Assembly (NCBI RefSeq): GCF_027563465.1
Contig: NZ_JAPFQA010000012.1
Location: 1-64,000, forward strand
Source of the DNA: Mesorhizobium qingshengii
GTDB taxonomy: Bacteria > Pseudomonadota > Alphaproteobacteria > Rhizobiales > Rhizobiaceae
Direction: 5' to 3'
Length of the DNA stretch: 64,000 nucleotides
Shown here: piece by piece, positions 33,521-42,188 of the stretch
Layout of the letters: each line of letters opens with the position of its first letter
Position numbering within the stretch: position 1 is the stretch's first letter
Position numbers and translations under genes: made by a program
Notes under the pieces: model-generated
What the model was told of the DNA's origin: nothing
What the model saw: only the letters and a program-made list of their open reading frames with translations
Databases searched by the model: none

Positions 33521-34837
33521 ATGCGCAAGTTAGTGACCAGCGTGCTTGCTGGTATCGGCTTAACGCTTGCCTGCGGAACGTCCGTCTACGCGCAGGAAAA
33601 GTCGCTCACCATCTTCTGGGCGGAATGGGATCCGGCCAACTATTTGCAGGAACTCGGCAACGAGTACGAGAAGGAAACCGGCGTCAAGATCACGGTGGAA
33701 ACGACGCCGTGGTCCGACTTCCAGACCAAGGCCTTCACCGAGTTCAACGCCCATGGCGACGCCTATGATCTGGTCGTCGGCGACTCGCAATGGCTCGGCG
33801 CCGGCTCGACCGGCGGCCACTATGTCGACCTCACCGACTTCTTCAACAAGTACAAGCTGAAAGAGGTGATGGCGCCGGCGACGGTGAAATACTACGCCGA
33901 ATATCCCGGCAACAGCGGCAAGTACTGGGCCATCCCGCTCGAAGGCGATGCCGTCGGCTGGTCCTACCGCAAGGACTGGTTCGAGGATCCCAAGGAGAAG
34001 GAAGCCTTCAAGGCCAAATACGGCTACGATCTCGACGTACCGAAGGATTTCAAGGCGCTGCGCGACATCGCCGAATTCTTCTACCGGCCGGATCAGAAGA
34101 AATACGGCATCGCCATCTACACTGACAATTCCTATGACGCGATGGCGATGGGCTTCGAGAACGCGCTGTTTTCCTATGGCGGCGAACTGGGCGACTATTC
34201 GACCTACAAGGTCGACGGTATCGTCAACTCCGACAAGGCCATAGCGGCGCTCGACGCCTACAAGGAACTCTACAAGTTCACGCCTCCGGGCTGGGCCAAG
34301 TCGTTCTTTGTCGAGGACAACCAGGCGATCACTGAAAACCTGGCCGCGATGAGCATGAACTACTTCGCGTTCTTCCCCTCGCTCATCAACGAGGCGTCGA
34401 ACCCGAACGCCAAGAACACCGGCTTCTTCGCCAACCCTCCCGGCCCGAACGGCGACCAGTTCGCCGCACTCGGCGGACAGGGCATCTCCATCGTTTCCTA
34501 CTCGCAGAAGCAGGACGAGGCGATGAAGTTCCTGGAATGGTTCATCAAGGATGAGACCCAGAAGAAGTGGGCGGCACTTGGCGGCTACACCTGCAGCGCG
34601 GCGGTGCTCAAGTCGCCGGAATTCCAGAACGCCACGCCCTACAACAAGGCCTTCTACGAGACCATGTTCAAGGTGAAGGACTTCTGGGCGGTGCCGGAAT
34701 ATGCCGAACTGCTGCAGCAGCTCAACCAGCGCGTCTACCCCTACATGATCGGCGGCGAAGGCACCGCCAAGGAGACGCTGGACGCTTTGGCCGGCGACTG
34801 GAACGCGACCTTCAAGAAATACGGCCGCGTCAAGTAA
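33521..34837 (+). CDS. Sugar ABC transporter solute-binding protein (family 1)
   Basis: A 438-residue periplasmic binding protein from ATG 33521 with a strong GGGAGGAA site; the in-frame ATG at 33497 lies upstream of that site. A signal peptide ends near SVYA at about residue 24, and the mature part begins KSLTIFWAEWDPANYLQEL. Family-1 proteins bind oligosaccharides, polyols or sugar acids. First gene of the six- to seven-gene importer operon and followed by an attenuator hairpin. Confidence 0.92.
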   Translation: MRKLVTSVLAGIGLTLACGTSVYAQEKSLTIFWAEWDPANYLQELGNEYEKETGVKITVETTPWSDFQTKAFTEFNAHGDAYDLVVGDSQWLGAGSTGGHYVDLTDFFNKYKLKEVMAPATVKYYAEYPGNSGKYWAIPLEGDAVGWSYRKDWFEDPKEKEAFKAKYGYDLDVPKDFKALRDIAEFFYRPDQKKYGIAIYTDNSYDAMAMGFENALFSYGGELGDYSTYKVDGIVNSDKAIAALDAYKELYKFTPPGWAKSFFVEDNQAITENLAAMSMNYFAFFPSLINEASNPNAKNTGFFANPPGPNGDQFAALGGQGISIVSYSQKQDEAMKFLEWFIKDETQKKWAALGGYTCSAAVLKSPEFQNATPYNKAFYETMFKVKDFWAVPEYAELLQQLNQRVYPYMIGGEGTAKETLDALAGDWNATFKKYGRVK

Positions 34838-34849
34838 CAATCATGGCTC

Positions 34850-34885
34850 ACGGAGGGGGCGTTGGTGCCTCCTCCGTTTCTTTTT
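34850..34885 (+). terminator. Attenuator-type terminator after the sugar SBP gene
   Basis: Stem ACGGAGG (34850-34856) with CCTCCGT (34871-34877), extended inward by four pairs including one GT, a 6-base loop, then TTCTTTTTC. It lies between SBP and permease genes and would make SBP mRNA more abundant than permease mRNA. Confidence 0.75.
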
Positions 34886-34917
34886 CTGCAAATGGGAGCA
34901 GGGTCTTGGCGACCACG

Positions 34918-35811
34918 ATGATCACCACGCTGGACAGGTCTTCAAGAGCGGCCGCGCGCGGCCTCAGCGACATTTCGATCCGCAACCTCTTCATCATCCC
35001 GACGGTCCTGTTCCTGATCGTCTTCAACATCTTTCCGCTGATCTATTCGCTTGGCTATTCCTTCACCGATTTTCGCGCGTCGACCAACGCGCCGGCGAAC
35101 TTCGTCGGGCTGCAGAATTATCGCGACCTGCTCAACGATCCTTATGTTTGGTCCAACTTCGCCATCACCGCTAAGTACGTCATCATCTCGGTCGCCGGAC
35201 AGCTGCTTGTCGGGTTCGGCGTGGCGATGCTGCTCAACCGCGACATTCCCATGAAGGGGTTGCTGACGACGCTGCTGCTGCTGCCGATGATGCTGTCGAT
35301 GGCCGTCGTCGGCCTGTTCTGGAAGCTGCTCTACGACCCGTCCTTCGGCATCATCAACTATGCGCTCGGCCTCGGTACATTCGAATGGCTGTCGGATCCG
35401 AAGATGGCACTCTACGCCGTTGCGCTGACCGACATCTGGATGTGGTCGCCCTTCGTCATGCTGTTGTCGCTTGCCGGCCTGTCGGCGGTGCCGAAGCATC
35501 TCTACGAGGCCGCCGCGATCGATCGCGCCGGGCCGTTCTACACCTTCTTCCGCATCACGCTGCCGCTGGTCGCGCCGATCCTGATGATCGCCGTCATCTT
35601 CCGCACCATGGAAGCGTTCAAGACCTTCGATCTCGCCTACATCCTGACCAGCCAGCCGACGGCCGAGCTGATCTCGATCCGGCTCTACAAGATGGCATTC
35701 CAGGAATGGCAGACCGGGCGTTCCTGCGCGCTGGCCTACATCGTGCTGATCATGGTGCTGGCGATCACCAACATCTACGTCAAATACCTCAATAAGGTGA
35801 AGGAGCGCTGA
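34918..35811 (+). CDS. Sugar ABC permease 1
   Basis: A 297-residue membrane protein with six expected helices. The frame is open from 34843, but that ATG lies just before the terminator stem; TTG 34906 or ATG 34918, behind GGGAGCAGGG, are better starts. Motifs: NLFIIPTVLFLIVFNIFPLI as the first helix, and the EAA loop YEAAAIDRAGPFYTFFRITLP. It pairs with permease 2, whose gene starts one base after its stop. Confidence 0.88.
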   Translation: MITTLDRSSRAAARGLSDISIRNLFIIPTVLFLIVFNIFPLIYSLGYSFTDFRASTNAPANFVGLQNYRDLLNDPYVWSNFAITAKYVIISVAGQLLVGFGVAMLLNRDIPMKGLLTTLLLLPMMLSMAVVGLFWKLLYDPSFGIINYALGLGTFEWLSDPKMALYAVALTDIWMWSPFVMLLSLAGLSAVPKHLYEAAAIDRAGPFYTFFRITLPLVAPILMIAVIFRTMEAFKTFDLAYILTSQPTAELISIRLYKMAFQEWQTGRSCALAYIVLIMVLAITNIYVKYLNKVKER

Positions 35812-35812
35812 G

Positions 35813-36772
35813 ATGGCCGCCGTCCGCACTTCTTCCGAAATCGGCTTCAACCGCGTTGCCATCGTCGCCGTGCTGGTGGTGACGATCATCTTCCTGGCGC
35901 CGATCTACTGGATCGCCTCGACAGCGTTCAAGCCGCGCAACCTCGCCACCACCATCCCGCCGACGATCGTCTTCCAGCCGGAAATATCGCCTTTCGTGAA
36001 GCTGTTCACCAAGCGCTCGCAAATGCGCAGCCCGCCGTCGCCGGAAGAGTATGCGGCCGCGCCGTGGTGGGAGCGCGTCGTCTTCGACGGCGGCGAAAAG
36101 ATCGTGCGCGACGGCAAGGGCCAGGTGCAGTGGTCGGGATATCCGAGCCGCTTCCTGAACTCGCTGATCATCGCCATTACCTCGACGGTGCTGGCGGTCG
36201 GCATGGGAACGTTCACCGCCTATGGCTTCTCGCGCTTCAAGGTGAAGGGCGAGGCGGACCTTTTGTTCTTCATCCTGTCGACGCGCATGTTGCCGCCCGT
36301 GGTGGTGGCGATCCCGATGTTCCTGATGTACCGGGCGGTCGGCCTCAACGATTCCCATGTCGGCCTGATCATCCTCTACACCGCCTTCAACCTGTCCTTC
36401 TCGGTGTGGCTGATGAAGGGCTTCATGGACGAGATCCCGAAGGAATATGAGGAGGCTGCCCTCGTCGATGGCTACACGCGCATGGAGGCCTTCTTCAAGA
36501 TCGTGCTGCCGGAGGCCGCCACCGGCATCGCCGCCACCGCCGTGTTCTGCTTCATCACGGCATGGAACGAATATGCCTTCGCGCTGATCATGACCAACCG
36601 CCGCGCCCAGACCGCGCCGCCCTTCATTCCCAGCCAGGTCGGCTCCGGCCTGCCGGACTGGACAGTGATCGCCGCCGGAACCTTCCTGTTCCTGCTGCCG
36701 GTCGCGATCTTCACCTTCCTGCTCCGCAACCATCTGTTGCGCGGCATGTCCTTCGGAGCGATCCGCAAATGA
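35813..36772 (+). CDS. Sugar ABC permease 2
   Basis: A 319-residue MalG-type permease. The EAA loop is YEEAALVDGYTRMEAFFKIV. It has a periplasmic insert of about 50 residues between the first and second helices (residues about 55-110). TM segments include FILSTRMLPPVVVAIPMFLM. The stop overlaps the start of the next small gene (ATGA). Confidence 0.9.
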   Translation: MAAVRTSSEIGFNRVAIVAVLVVTIIFLAPIYWIASTAFKPRNLATTIPPTIVFQPEISPFVKLFTKRSQMRSPPSPEEYAAAPWWERVVFDGGEKIVRDGKGQVQWSGYPSRFLNSLIIAITSTVLAVGMGTFTAYGFSRFKVKGEADLLFFILSTRMLPPVVVAIPMFLMYRAVGLNDSHVGLIILYTAFNLSFSVWLMKGFMDEIPKEYEEAALVDGYTRMEAFFKIVLPEAATGIAATAVFCFITAWNEYAFALIMTNRRAQTAPPFIPSQVGSGLPDWTVIAAGTFLFLLPVAIFTFLLRNHLLRGMSFGAIRK

Positions 36773-36990
36773 GCTTTCGCGCCATCAACCAGAAATACCT
36801 GGAACCTGGATCGCAGATTCTCATGGTGCTCGGCATTATCGCACTCTGCCAGCCCTGGAACATGTTGCTGCATACATATGGCCTGACCATCATCCTGATC
36901 GGGCTGATCGGCTTCAACATCACGTCGAAGATCGCACCGGAAGAAAAAGCCGGCACGGGACAGATGCGAAATCCGGGAGCACAGCATTGA
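36769..36990 (+). CDS. Small membrane protein of the sugar importer operon
   Basis: A 73-residue protein with two hydrophobic segments (ILMVLGIIALCQPWNMLL and LTIILIGLIGFNI) and a polar tail. It is translationally coupled to both neighbours: ATGA with permease 2 and a TTG start of the ATPase gene inside its end. Its position, between permeases and ATPases, is like that of the small proteins in glycerol-type importers, but the sequence is not one I can assign. It may help assemble or tune the transporter. Confidence 0.72.
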   Translation: MSFRAINQKYLEPGSQILMVLGIIALCQPWNMLLHTYGLTIILIGLIGFNITSKIAPEEKAGTGQMRNPGAQH

Positions 36991-38090
36991 CCCAGATCGA
37001 GCTTCGCGGCGTCCAGAAATTCTTCGGCGCCGTCCAGGTCATCAAGGACCTCAACCTCAAGATCAGCGACAACGAGTTCATCGTGCTGCTCGGCCAGTCT
37101 GGCTGCGGCAAGACGACGACGTTGCGCGCCATCGCCGGGCTGGAGACGATCGACGAGGGCGACATCCTCATCGACGGCAAACCCATCCAGCATCTGAAGG
37201 CCGCCGATCGCGATATCGCCATGGTCTTCCAGTCGTTCTCGCTCTACCCGCATATGAGCGTCTACGAGAACATCGCCTTCCCCTTGCGCGCCACGCGCAA
37301 GAGCAAAAGCGAGATCGACCAGGAAGTGCGTTCGGTCGCCAGGACGTTGCAGATATCGGACCTGCTCGCCAAGAAACCGTCCGCGCTTTCAGGCGGCGAC
37401 ATGCAGCGCGTCGCCATCGGCCGGGCGCTGGTGCGGCGGCCGAAAGCGATGCTGATGGACGAGCCGATCGGCGCGCTCGACGCCAAGCTGCGCGAGGAGA
37501 TGCGGGCCGAGATCAAGCGGCTGCACATCAAGCAGGGTTCGACCACCATCTATGTCACCCACGACCAGATCGAGGCGATGAGCCTCGCCGACCGCATCGT
37601 CATCATGCATGAAGGCGTGCTGCAGCAGGTCGGCTCGCCGGACGAGGTCTATTCGCGGCCGGCCAATCTGTTCGTGGCGCAGTTCGTCGGCAGCCCGGTG
37701 ATGAACGTCGCCGACGCGGCGGTCGCCGAAACGGCTTCGTCGGTCTCGGTGACGCTCGGTGGTGCTGCCGCCGGTTTCGAGTTCCCGCAGGCGCTGCTGT
37801 CGAAGCTCAACGGCCATGCCGGCGATCAGCTGGCGCTTGGCATCCGGCCGGAAGGCGTTCTCATTCGCCACGATGCGGCGAAAGGGTTCCTGCCGGTCGA
37901 GACGCAGATCGTCGAGCCGCTCGGCTCCTTCGATATCGTCGACCTCAAGGTCGGCTCCAAGATGCTGCGCGCGCGCACCAAGAGCGGCTTCGTCAGCGGT
38001 CCCGGCGAGAGGGTGTTCGCCAGGATCGATCCGGCCCAGGCGCATTTCTTCGACACGGCAAGCGGCAAGTCGCTGGGGGTGAGACTGTGA
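36987..38090 (+). CDS. Sugar ABC transporter ATPase 1 (MalK/UgpC-type)
   Basis: A 367-residue ATPase with a TTG start at 36987 behind GGGAGC, overlapping the small membrane protein gene. Walker A GQSGCGKTT, signature LSGGDMQRVAIGRA, Walker B MLMDEPIGALDAKLRE; a C-terminal OB-type regulatory domain (about residues 240-367) is present. Such an operon with two different ATPases suggests a heterodimeric ATPase pair. Confidence 0.91.
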   Translation: MTQIELRGVQKFFGAVQVIKDLNLKISDNEFIVLLGQSGCGKTTTLRAIAGLETIDEGDILIDGKPIQHLKAADRDIAMVFQSFSLYPHMSVYENIAFPLRATRKSKSEIDQEVRSVARTLQISDLLAKKPSALSGGDMQRVAIGRALVRRPKAMLMDEPIGALDAKLREEMRAEIKRLHIKQGSTTIYVTHDQIEAMSLADRIVIMHEGVLQQVGSPDEVYSRPANLFVAQFVGSPVMNVADAAVAETASSVSVTLGGAAAGFEFPQALLSKLNGHAGDQLALGIRPEGVLIRHDAAKGFLPVETQIVEPLGSFDIVDLKVGSKMLRARTKSGFVSGPGERVFARIDPAQAHFFDTASGKSLGVRL

Positions 38091-38194
38091 CGGCCGAAAG
38101 CCGCGAAAAGCCAACGATCCGGCTTTTCGAACAGTCGAATGCCCGGAGCCATAGCGAAGGGCAGGCCGCCCTCGAACAGAATCGAGACAACTGA
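38087..38194 (+). CDS. Possible 35-residue ORF between the two ATPase genes
   Basis: A GTG at 38087 overlaps the stop of ATPase 1 (GTGA), and the frame ends 2 bases before the ATG of ATPase 2, so it fits the operon gap exactly. The product is hydrophilic (TAESREKPTIRLFEQSNA) with no recognisable domain. It might only serve translational coupling. Low confidence. Confidence 0.25.
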   Translation: MTAESREKPTIRLFEQSNARSHSEGQAALEQNRDN

Positions 38195-38196
38195 CC

Positions 38197-39282
38197 ATGG
38201 CCCATATCCAGCTCAAGAACATCTCGAAGACATTCGGAAATCATACCGCGCTGACCGGGCTCGATCTCGACATCGCCGATGGCGAATTCTTCGTGCTGCT
38301 GGGGGAAACGGGCGCCGGCAAGACGACGACGCTGCGGCTGATCGCCGGCCTCGAGAAGCCGAGCGAAGGCCAGGTTTTCATCGATGGCGTCGATGTCGCC
38401 GACTGGGGGGCAGCCGAGCGCGATGTGGCGCTGGTGCTGCAGCAATACTCGCTCTATCCACGCTACACGGTGCGCGAGAACCTCGAGTTCCCGCTGAAGC
38501 CGAAGATCCGCCGGCTGCCCGACGCCGAGATCAAGGACCGCGTCGACCGTGCCGCCCGCACGCTCAGGATCGAGCATCTGCTCGACCGCAAGACCGACCG
38601 GCTGTCGGGCGGCGAGATGCAGCGCGTCTCCATCGGCCGCGCCATCGTGCGCAAGCCGCGTGTGTTCCTGATGGACGAGCCGCTGTCGGCGCTCGACGCC
38701 AAGCTGCGAGAGGCGCTGCGCACGGAACTCAAGAACCTGCAGATGCAGCTTGGCGCCACCTTCCTGTTCGTCACCCATGACCAGATCGAGGCAATGTCGA
38801 TGGGCGACAAGGTCGGTGTGCTCAACCACGGCCGCATCGTCCAGACCGGCACGCCGCACGAGATCTACAACAATCCGCGCGACACCTATGTGGCGAGCTT
38901 CGTCGGCTCGCCGCCGATGAACCTCATCGACGGCAAACTGGTGAATGGCCGCGCGGTGATGGCGCCGCTGAACTTCGAACTGCCTTTTTCAGGGGGAGCC
39001 AAGGCGAGCGGCGCGACCGATGGTCGCCCGCTCGTCTTCGGCGTTCGTCCCGAGGACGTCTATCTCGAGAGCGGCGCGCCGGTCGAGGCGCGCGTCCATG
39101 ACGTCGAGAACCACGGCGTCGAGAAGATCCTGACGCTGCGCGTCGGCGACGCGACGCTGCGCGCCACGGTGCCAGCCAGGACCGATGTGGCGATCGAGCA
39201 AGCGGTGCGCTTTGCCTGGAACCCGGACAAGGTGGTGCTGTTCGACAAGGGCAGCGGTGTCAGCTTGCGGCACGTTGGATGA
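38197..39282 (+). CDS. Sugar ABC transporter ATPase 2
   Basis: A 361-residue ATPase. Walker A is GETGAGKTT, differing from the usual GPSGSGKT but keeping the key GKT; signature LSGGEMQRVSIGRA, Walker B FLMDEPLSALDAKLRE, and a C-terminal regulatory domain. Last gene of the importer operon, converging on the AraC gene. Confidence 0.91.
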   Translation: MAHIQLKNISKTFGNHTALTGLDLDIADGEFFVLLGETGAGKTTTLRLIAGLEKPSEGQVFIDGVDVADWGAAERDVALVLQQYSLYPRYTVRENLEFPLKPKIRRLPDAEIKDRVDRAARTLRIEHLLDRKTDRLSGGEMQRVSIGRAIVRKPRVFLMDEPLSALDAKLREALRTELKNLQMQLGATFLFVTHDQIEAMSMGDKVGVLNHGRIVQTGTPHEIYNNPRDTYVASFVGSPPMNLIDGKLVNGRAVMAPLNFELPFSGGAKASGATDGRPLVFGVRPEDVYLESGAPVEARVHDVENHGVEKILTLRVGDATLRATVPARTDVAIEQAVRFAWNPDKVVLFDKGSGVSLRHVG

Positions 39283-39330
39283 GGCACGCTGCTTCGCTCT
39301 AACCAGAGCCGCGTGCGCGGGAGCGGCCGC

Positions 39331-40317
39331 TCAGCCGGCCTGGCGGATCTCCGCCTGCTCCTCGGCGCGCAGGTGGCTGGGCGCCGAGCCGATGACACGC
39401 TTGAAGGCGCGGCTGAAGGCGGCGTCCGATTCATAACCGAGACGCGCGGCAACGACCGATATCTTCATCCGGTCCTGGACCAGCCACTGCCGCGCCTGAT
39501 GCATTCTCACCTGGGTGACGTACTTCGCCGGTGTCTCGCCGACGATGGTGGCGAAACGCTCGGCAAAGCCCGATCGCGAGGCGCCCATCATCCTGGCCAG
39601 CGATTCGACCGTCCAGTCGTGGCTAGGTTCGAGATGGATGGCGGCCAGCACGCGCCCGATCTCGCGGTCCCTGACCGCCGCGATCCAGCCGCTGGAATCG
39701 CCACAGCCGCGCTCGACCCATGAGCGGATGACGGTGGCGGCCAGCACGTCGGCCAGCCGCGCCAGAATGCCACCCGAGCCAACGCGCTCCATCGTCACTT
39801 CGCGCGCCATCGAGTCCAGCAGATGCGGAATGCCCGGCTCGTAGGCTTCGAGCTCGTGGGTGCGCATCACATCCGGCATCATGCCGAGCAGCGGATGCAG
39901 GCCATCGAGATTGAAATACATGCTGGCGCAGAACAGCAGCGTTCCCGGCCGGCAGTCCTTGTCGCACATCTCCGCGTTCGACGTGCAGTAAACGTCCTTG
40001 CAGACCTCCTCGCGCTCGTAACCGTGGATTGGCCAGGTCTGTGCGCCGGGCTCGCTGGCCAGCACATGGGCTTCGCCTCGGGGCAGCAACACCGCATCGC
40101 CGGCGTTGAGTTGCACCCATTCGCCGGATGGCTGCTTCAGCCAGCAGCCTTTGCGGCCAACGAAATGAAAGCGCGCCGCCGGGTGGGCAGGGAACTGAAT
40201 GCCCCAGGGCTCCTTCATTTCGCAGCGGCCATATTCGACGCCATCGAGACGCAAGCCACGCAAGATGTCTGTCAGCGGGTCGCCAGTGATCGGAATTTTG
40301 GACGAACGGTCAAACAT
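39331..40317 (-). CDS. AraC-family transcriptional regulator (cupin-type)
   Basis: A 328-residue regulator from ATG 40317. The N-terminal cupin-like sensor domain (about 1-200) includes GRCEMKEPWGIQFPAHPAAR and LNAGDAVLLPRGEAHVL. The two C-terminal helix-turn-helix units are visible as WTVESLARMMGASRSGFAER and ISVVAARLGYESDAAFSRAF. Several Cys residues (near VCKDVYCTSNAEMCDKDCRP) are unusual and could bind metal or sense redox state. Divergent from an MFS gene, which is its probable target. Confidence 0.88.
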   Translation of the reverse strand: MFDRSSKIPITGDPLTDILRGLRLDGVEYGRCEMKEPWGIQFPAHPAARFHFVGRKGCWLKQPSGEWVQLNAGDAVLLPRGEAHVLASEPGAQTWPIHGYEREEVCKDVYCTSNAEMCDKDCRPGTLLFCASMYFNLDGLHPLLGMMPDVMRTHELEAYEPGIPHLLDSMAREVTMERVGSGGILARLADVLAATVIRSWVERGCGDSSGWIAAVRDREIGRVLAAIHLEPSHDWTVESLARMMGASRSGFAERFATIVGETPAKYVTQVRMHQARQWLVQDRMKISVVAARLGYESDAAFSRAFKRVIGSAPSHLRAEEQAEIRQAG

Positions 40318-40408
40318 AATGGGGTTTCTAGCATGGAAACTCCAAGCGGTCACTCCCTATGTTGCACTGCAGCCAAATGCTGCGCTGCAAGCAACCCGGA
40401 GACTGACC

Positions 40409-41611
40409 ATGGCCGAACCTGCGACAGGCGTCATCGACGCCGCCCTGTTGAACCCTGCGGATCAGGAGGAGCGAACCGAGCCGGCATGGGGTGCCGTCGT
40501 CTCCCTGGCGCTTGGTGTTTTCGGCCTCGTCACGGCGGAATTCCTGCCCGCCAGCCTGCTGACGCCGATGGCGCGCGATCTCGGCGTCACCGAGGGCGTG
40601 GCCGGACAAGCGGTGACGGCGACCGCGATCGTCGGCGCCATTGCCGCGCCCACCATGGCCATCATCACCAGGCGCATGGACCGCAGGCTGGTGATGTGGA
40701 TGCTGACGGTGTTTCTGATCCTGTCGAACCTCCTGGCCACCTTTGCCTCGTCGCTCACCATGCTTCTGCTTGCCCGCGTCGTGCTCGGCATGGCGCTCGG
40801 CGGCTTCTGGGCGATGTCGGCGGCGATGGCACTGCGGCTGGTGCCGATGCGGCTGATGCCGCGCGCCATGTCGATCATCCTGACCGGCGTTTCCCTTGCC
40901 ACGGTCACCGCCGCCCCTGTCGGTGCCTATGTCGGCGACATCTGGGGATGGCGCACGGCGTTCATGATCGCCACCGTCGTCGGCGCGCTGGCACTGCTGG
41001 TGCAACTGGCCACCATTCCGAGGCTGCCGCCGGTGGGTGTGGCGAGCTTCCGCACCTTGCTCGACGTGCTGGAGCGCCCGACGATCCGGGCAGCGCTGCT
41101 GGTCGCTTCGGGACACTTTGCCGGCTTCACTTATGTGCGCCCCTTCCTCGAGAGGGTGCCCGTGCTCGACATCGAGACGATCTCGCTGGTGCTGCTGGCC
41201 TATGGCATAGGCGGCTTCTTCGGCAATATCGCCGGCGGCATCCTAGCCGAACGCAACCTCAAGGCAGCCGTTGCGCTGGCACCTTTGCTGATAGCCTTGG
41301 CGGCCGCCTCGATGCTGATCTTCGGCGCCTCGCCGACGATTGCCGCCGCCGCCGTCGCGGCCTGGGGCTTTGCCTTCGGCGCGGTGCCGGTCGGGATGCA
41401 GACCTGGCTGGTGCGGGCCGCGCCCGACCATGCCGAAAGCGCCGGCGGACTGATGGTGGCGACCTTCCAGGTGGCGATTGCGCTGGGTGCCGTGTTTGGC
41501 GGCCTGCTGGTCGACCATGCCGGCGTGGCCAGCGCCTTCGCCTATTGCGGCGCGGCGACCTTGCTGGCGGCGATCGTGGTGTTCCTGCGCGGCCCGAAGC
41601 AGGCTGAATAG
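40409..41611 (+). CDS. MFS transporter (drug/sugar efflux type)
   Basis: A 400-residue, 12-helix major-facilitator protein like SotB/YdhP-type efflux pumps. Start ATG 40409. The segment LGVFGLVTAEFLPASLLTPM is typical of helix 1, and RVVLGMALGGFWAMSAAMAL of helix 4. Its promoter faces the AraC regulator gene, suggesting inducible export. Confidence 0.87.
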   Translation: MAEPATGVIDAALLNPADQEERTEPAWGAVVSLALGVFGLVTAEFLPASLLTPMARDLGVTEGVAGQAVTATAIVGAIAAPTMAIITRRMDRRLVMWMLTVFLILSNLLATFASSLTMLLLARVVLGMALGGFWAMSAAMALRLVPMRLMPRAMSIILTGVSLATVTAAPVGAYVGDIWGWRTAFMIATVVGALALLVQLATIPRLPPVGVASFRTLLDVLERPTIRAALLVASGHFAGFTYVRPFLERVPVLDIETISLVLLAYGIGGFFGNIAGGILAERNLKAAVALAPLLIALAAASMLIFGASPTIAAAAVAAWGFAFGAVPVGMQTWLVRAAPDHAESAGGLMVATFQVAIALGAVFGGLLVDHAGVASAFAYCGAATLLAAIVVFLRGPKQAE

Positions 41612-41719
41612 TCTCTCCCATCGGAGCGACATAGACAGGTGTCCCAGACATTGCGCAGCGGCCCGAGAACCATCACGGTTTTCGGGCCGCTGCCGTTATG
41701 ATGGCAGGGACGAGCGAAC

Positions 41720-42067
41720 TCAAACCGCGCGCCCGTCGAAGTCGAAGACCTGCAAGGTGGAAGGGTCGAGATCGGCGACGCAGTGGATGTTGATATAGGC
41801 ACTGCGCTCGCTGCCTTCGCGGACATCCTCGGCGAAGGGATGGGTTCCGCAGGTCCGGCAGAAGCGGTGTGCGATGGCGTGACCGCCGAATGTGTAGATG
41901 CCCAAATCATCGCCCCAGGCCAGAACCCGCAGCGTCTGGTGCGGGATGGCACACAACAGCGCGCCCTTGCGCGAGCAGATCGAGCAATTGCACCGCACGG
42001 CGCCGGTCAGTTCGGCCTTGAACTCGAAGGCGACCTTGCCACAGTGGCAGCTGCCTTTGTAGAGCAT
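41720..42067 (-). CDS. GFA / CENP-V-type zinc protein
   Basis: A 115-residue protein of the glutathione-dependent formaldehyde-activating (GFA) family. Zinc ligands: C7 and C9 in GSCHCGK, C26, C28 and C31 in RCNCSICS, and a third cluster in RFCRTCGTHPF. Family members bind zinc; few have proven activities and the formaldehyde claim is doubtful for many. Stand-alone gene, convergent to the MFS gene. Confidence 0.9.
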   Translation of the reverse strand: MLYKGSCHCGKVAFEFKAELTGAVRCNCSICSRKGALLCAIPHQTLRVLAWGDDLGIYTFGGHAIAHRFCRTCGTHPFAEDVREGSERSAYINIHCVADLDPSTLQVFDFDGRAV

Positions 42068-42188
42068 CGGTTTATTCCCTCCATCCGGCAGGGGTGCAAA
42101 ACCGCCTGCGCCGGGTTAAGTCTCGGCAAGCCATGCAACTGGCTTCAACCGTTAAGACGTTCAACACGTCCGGAGTCCGACACCGACA

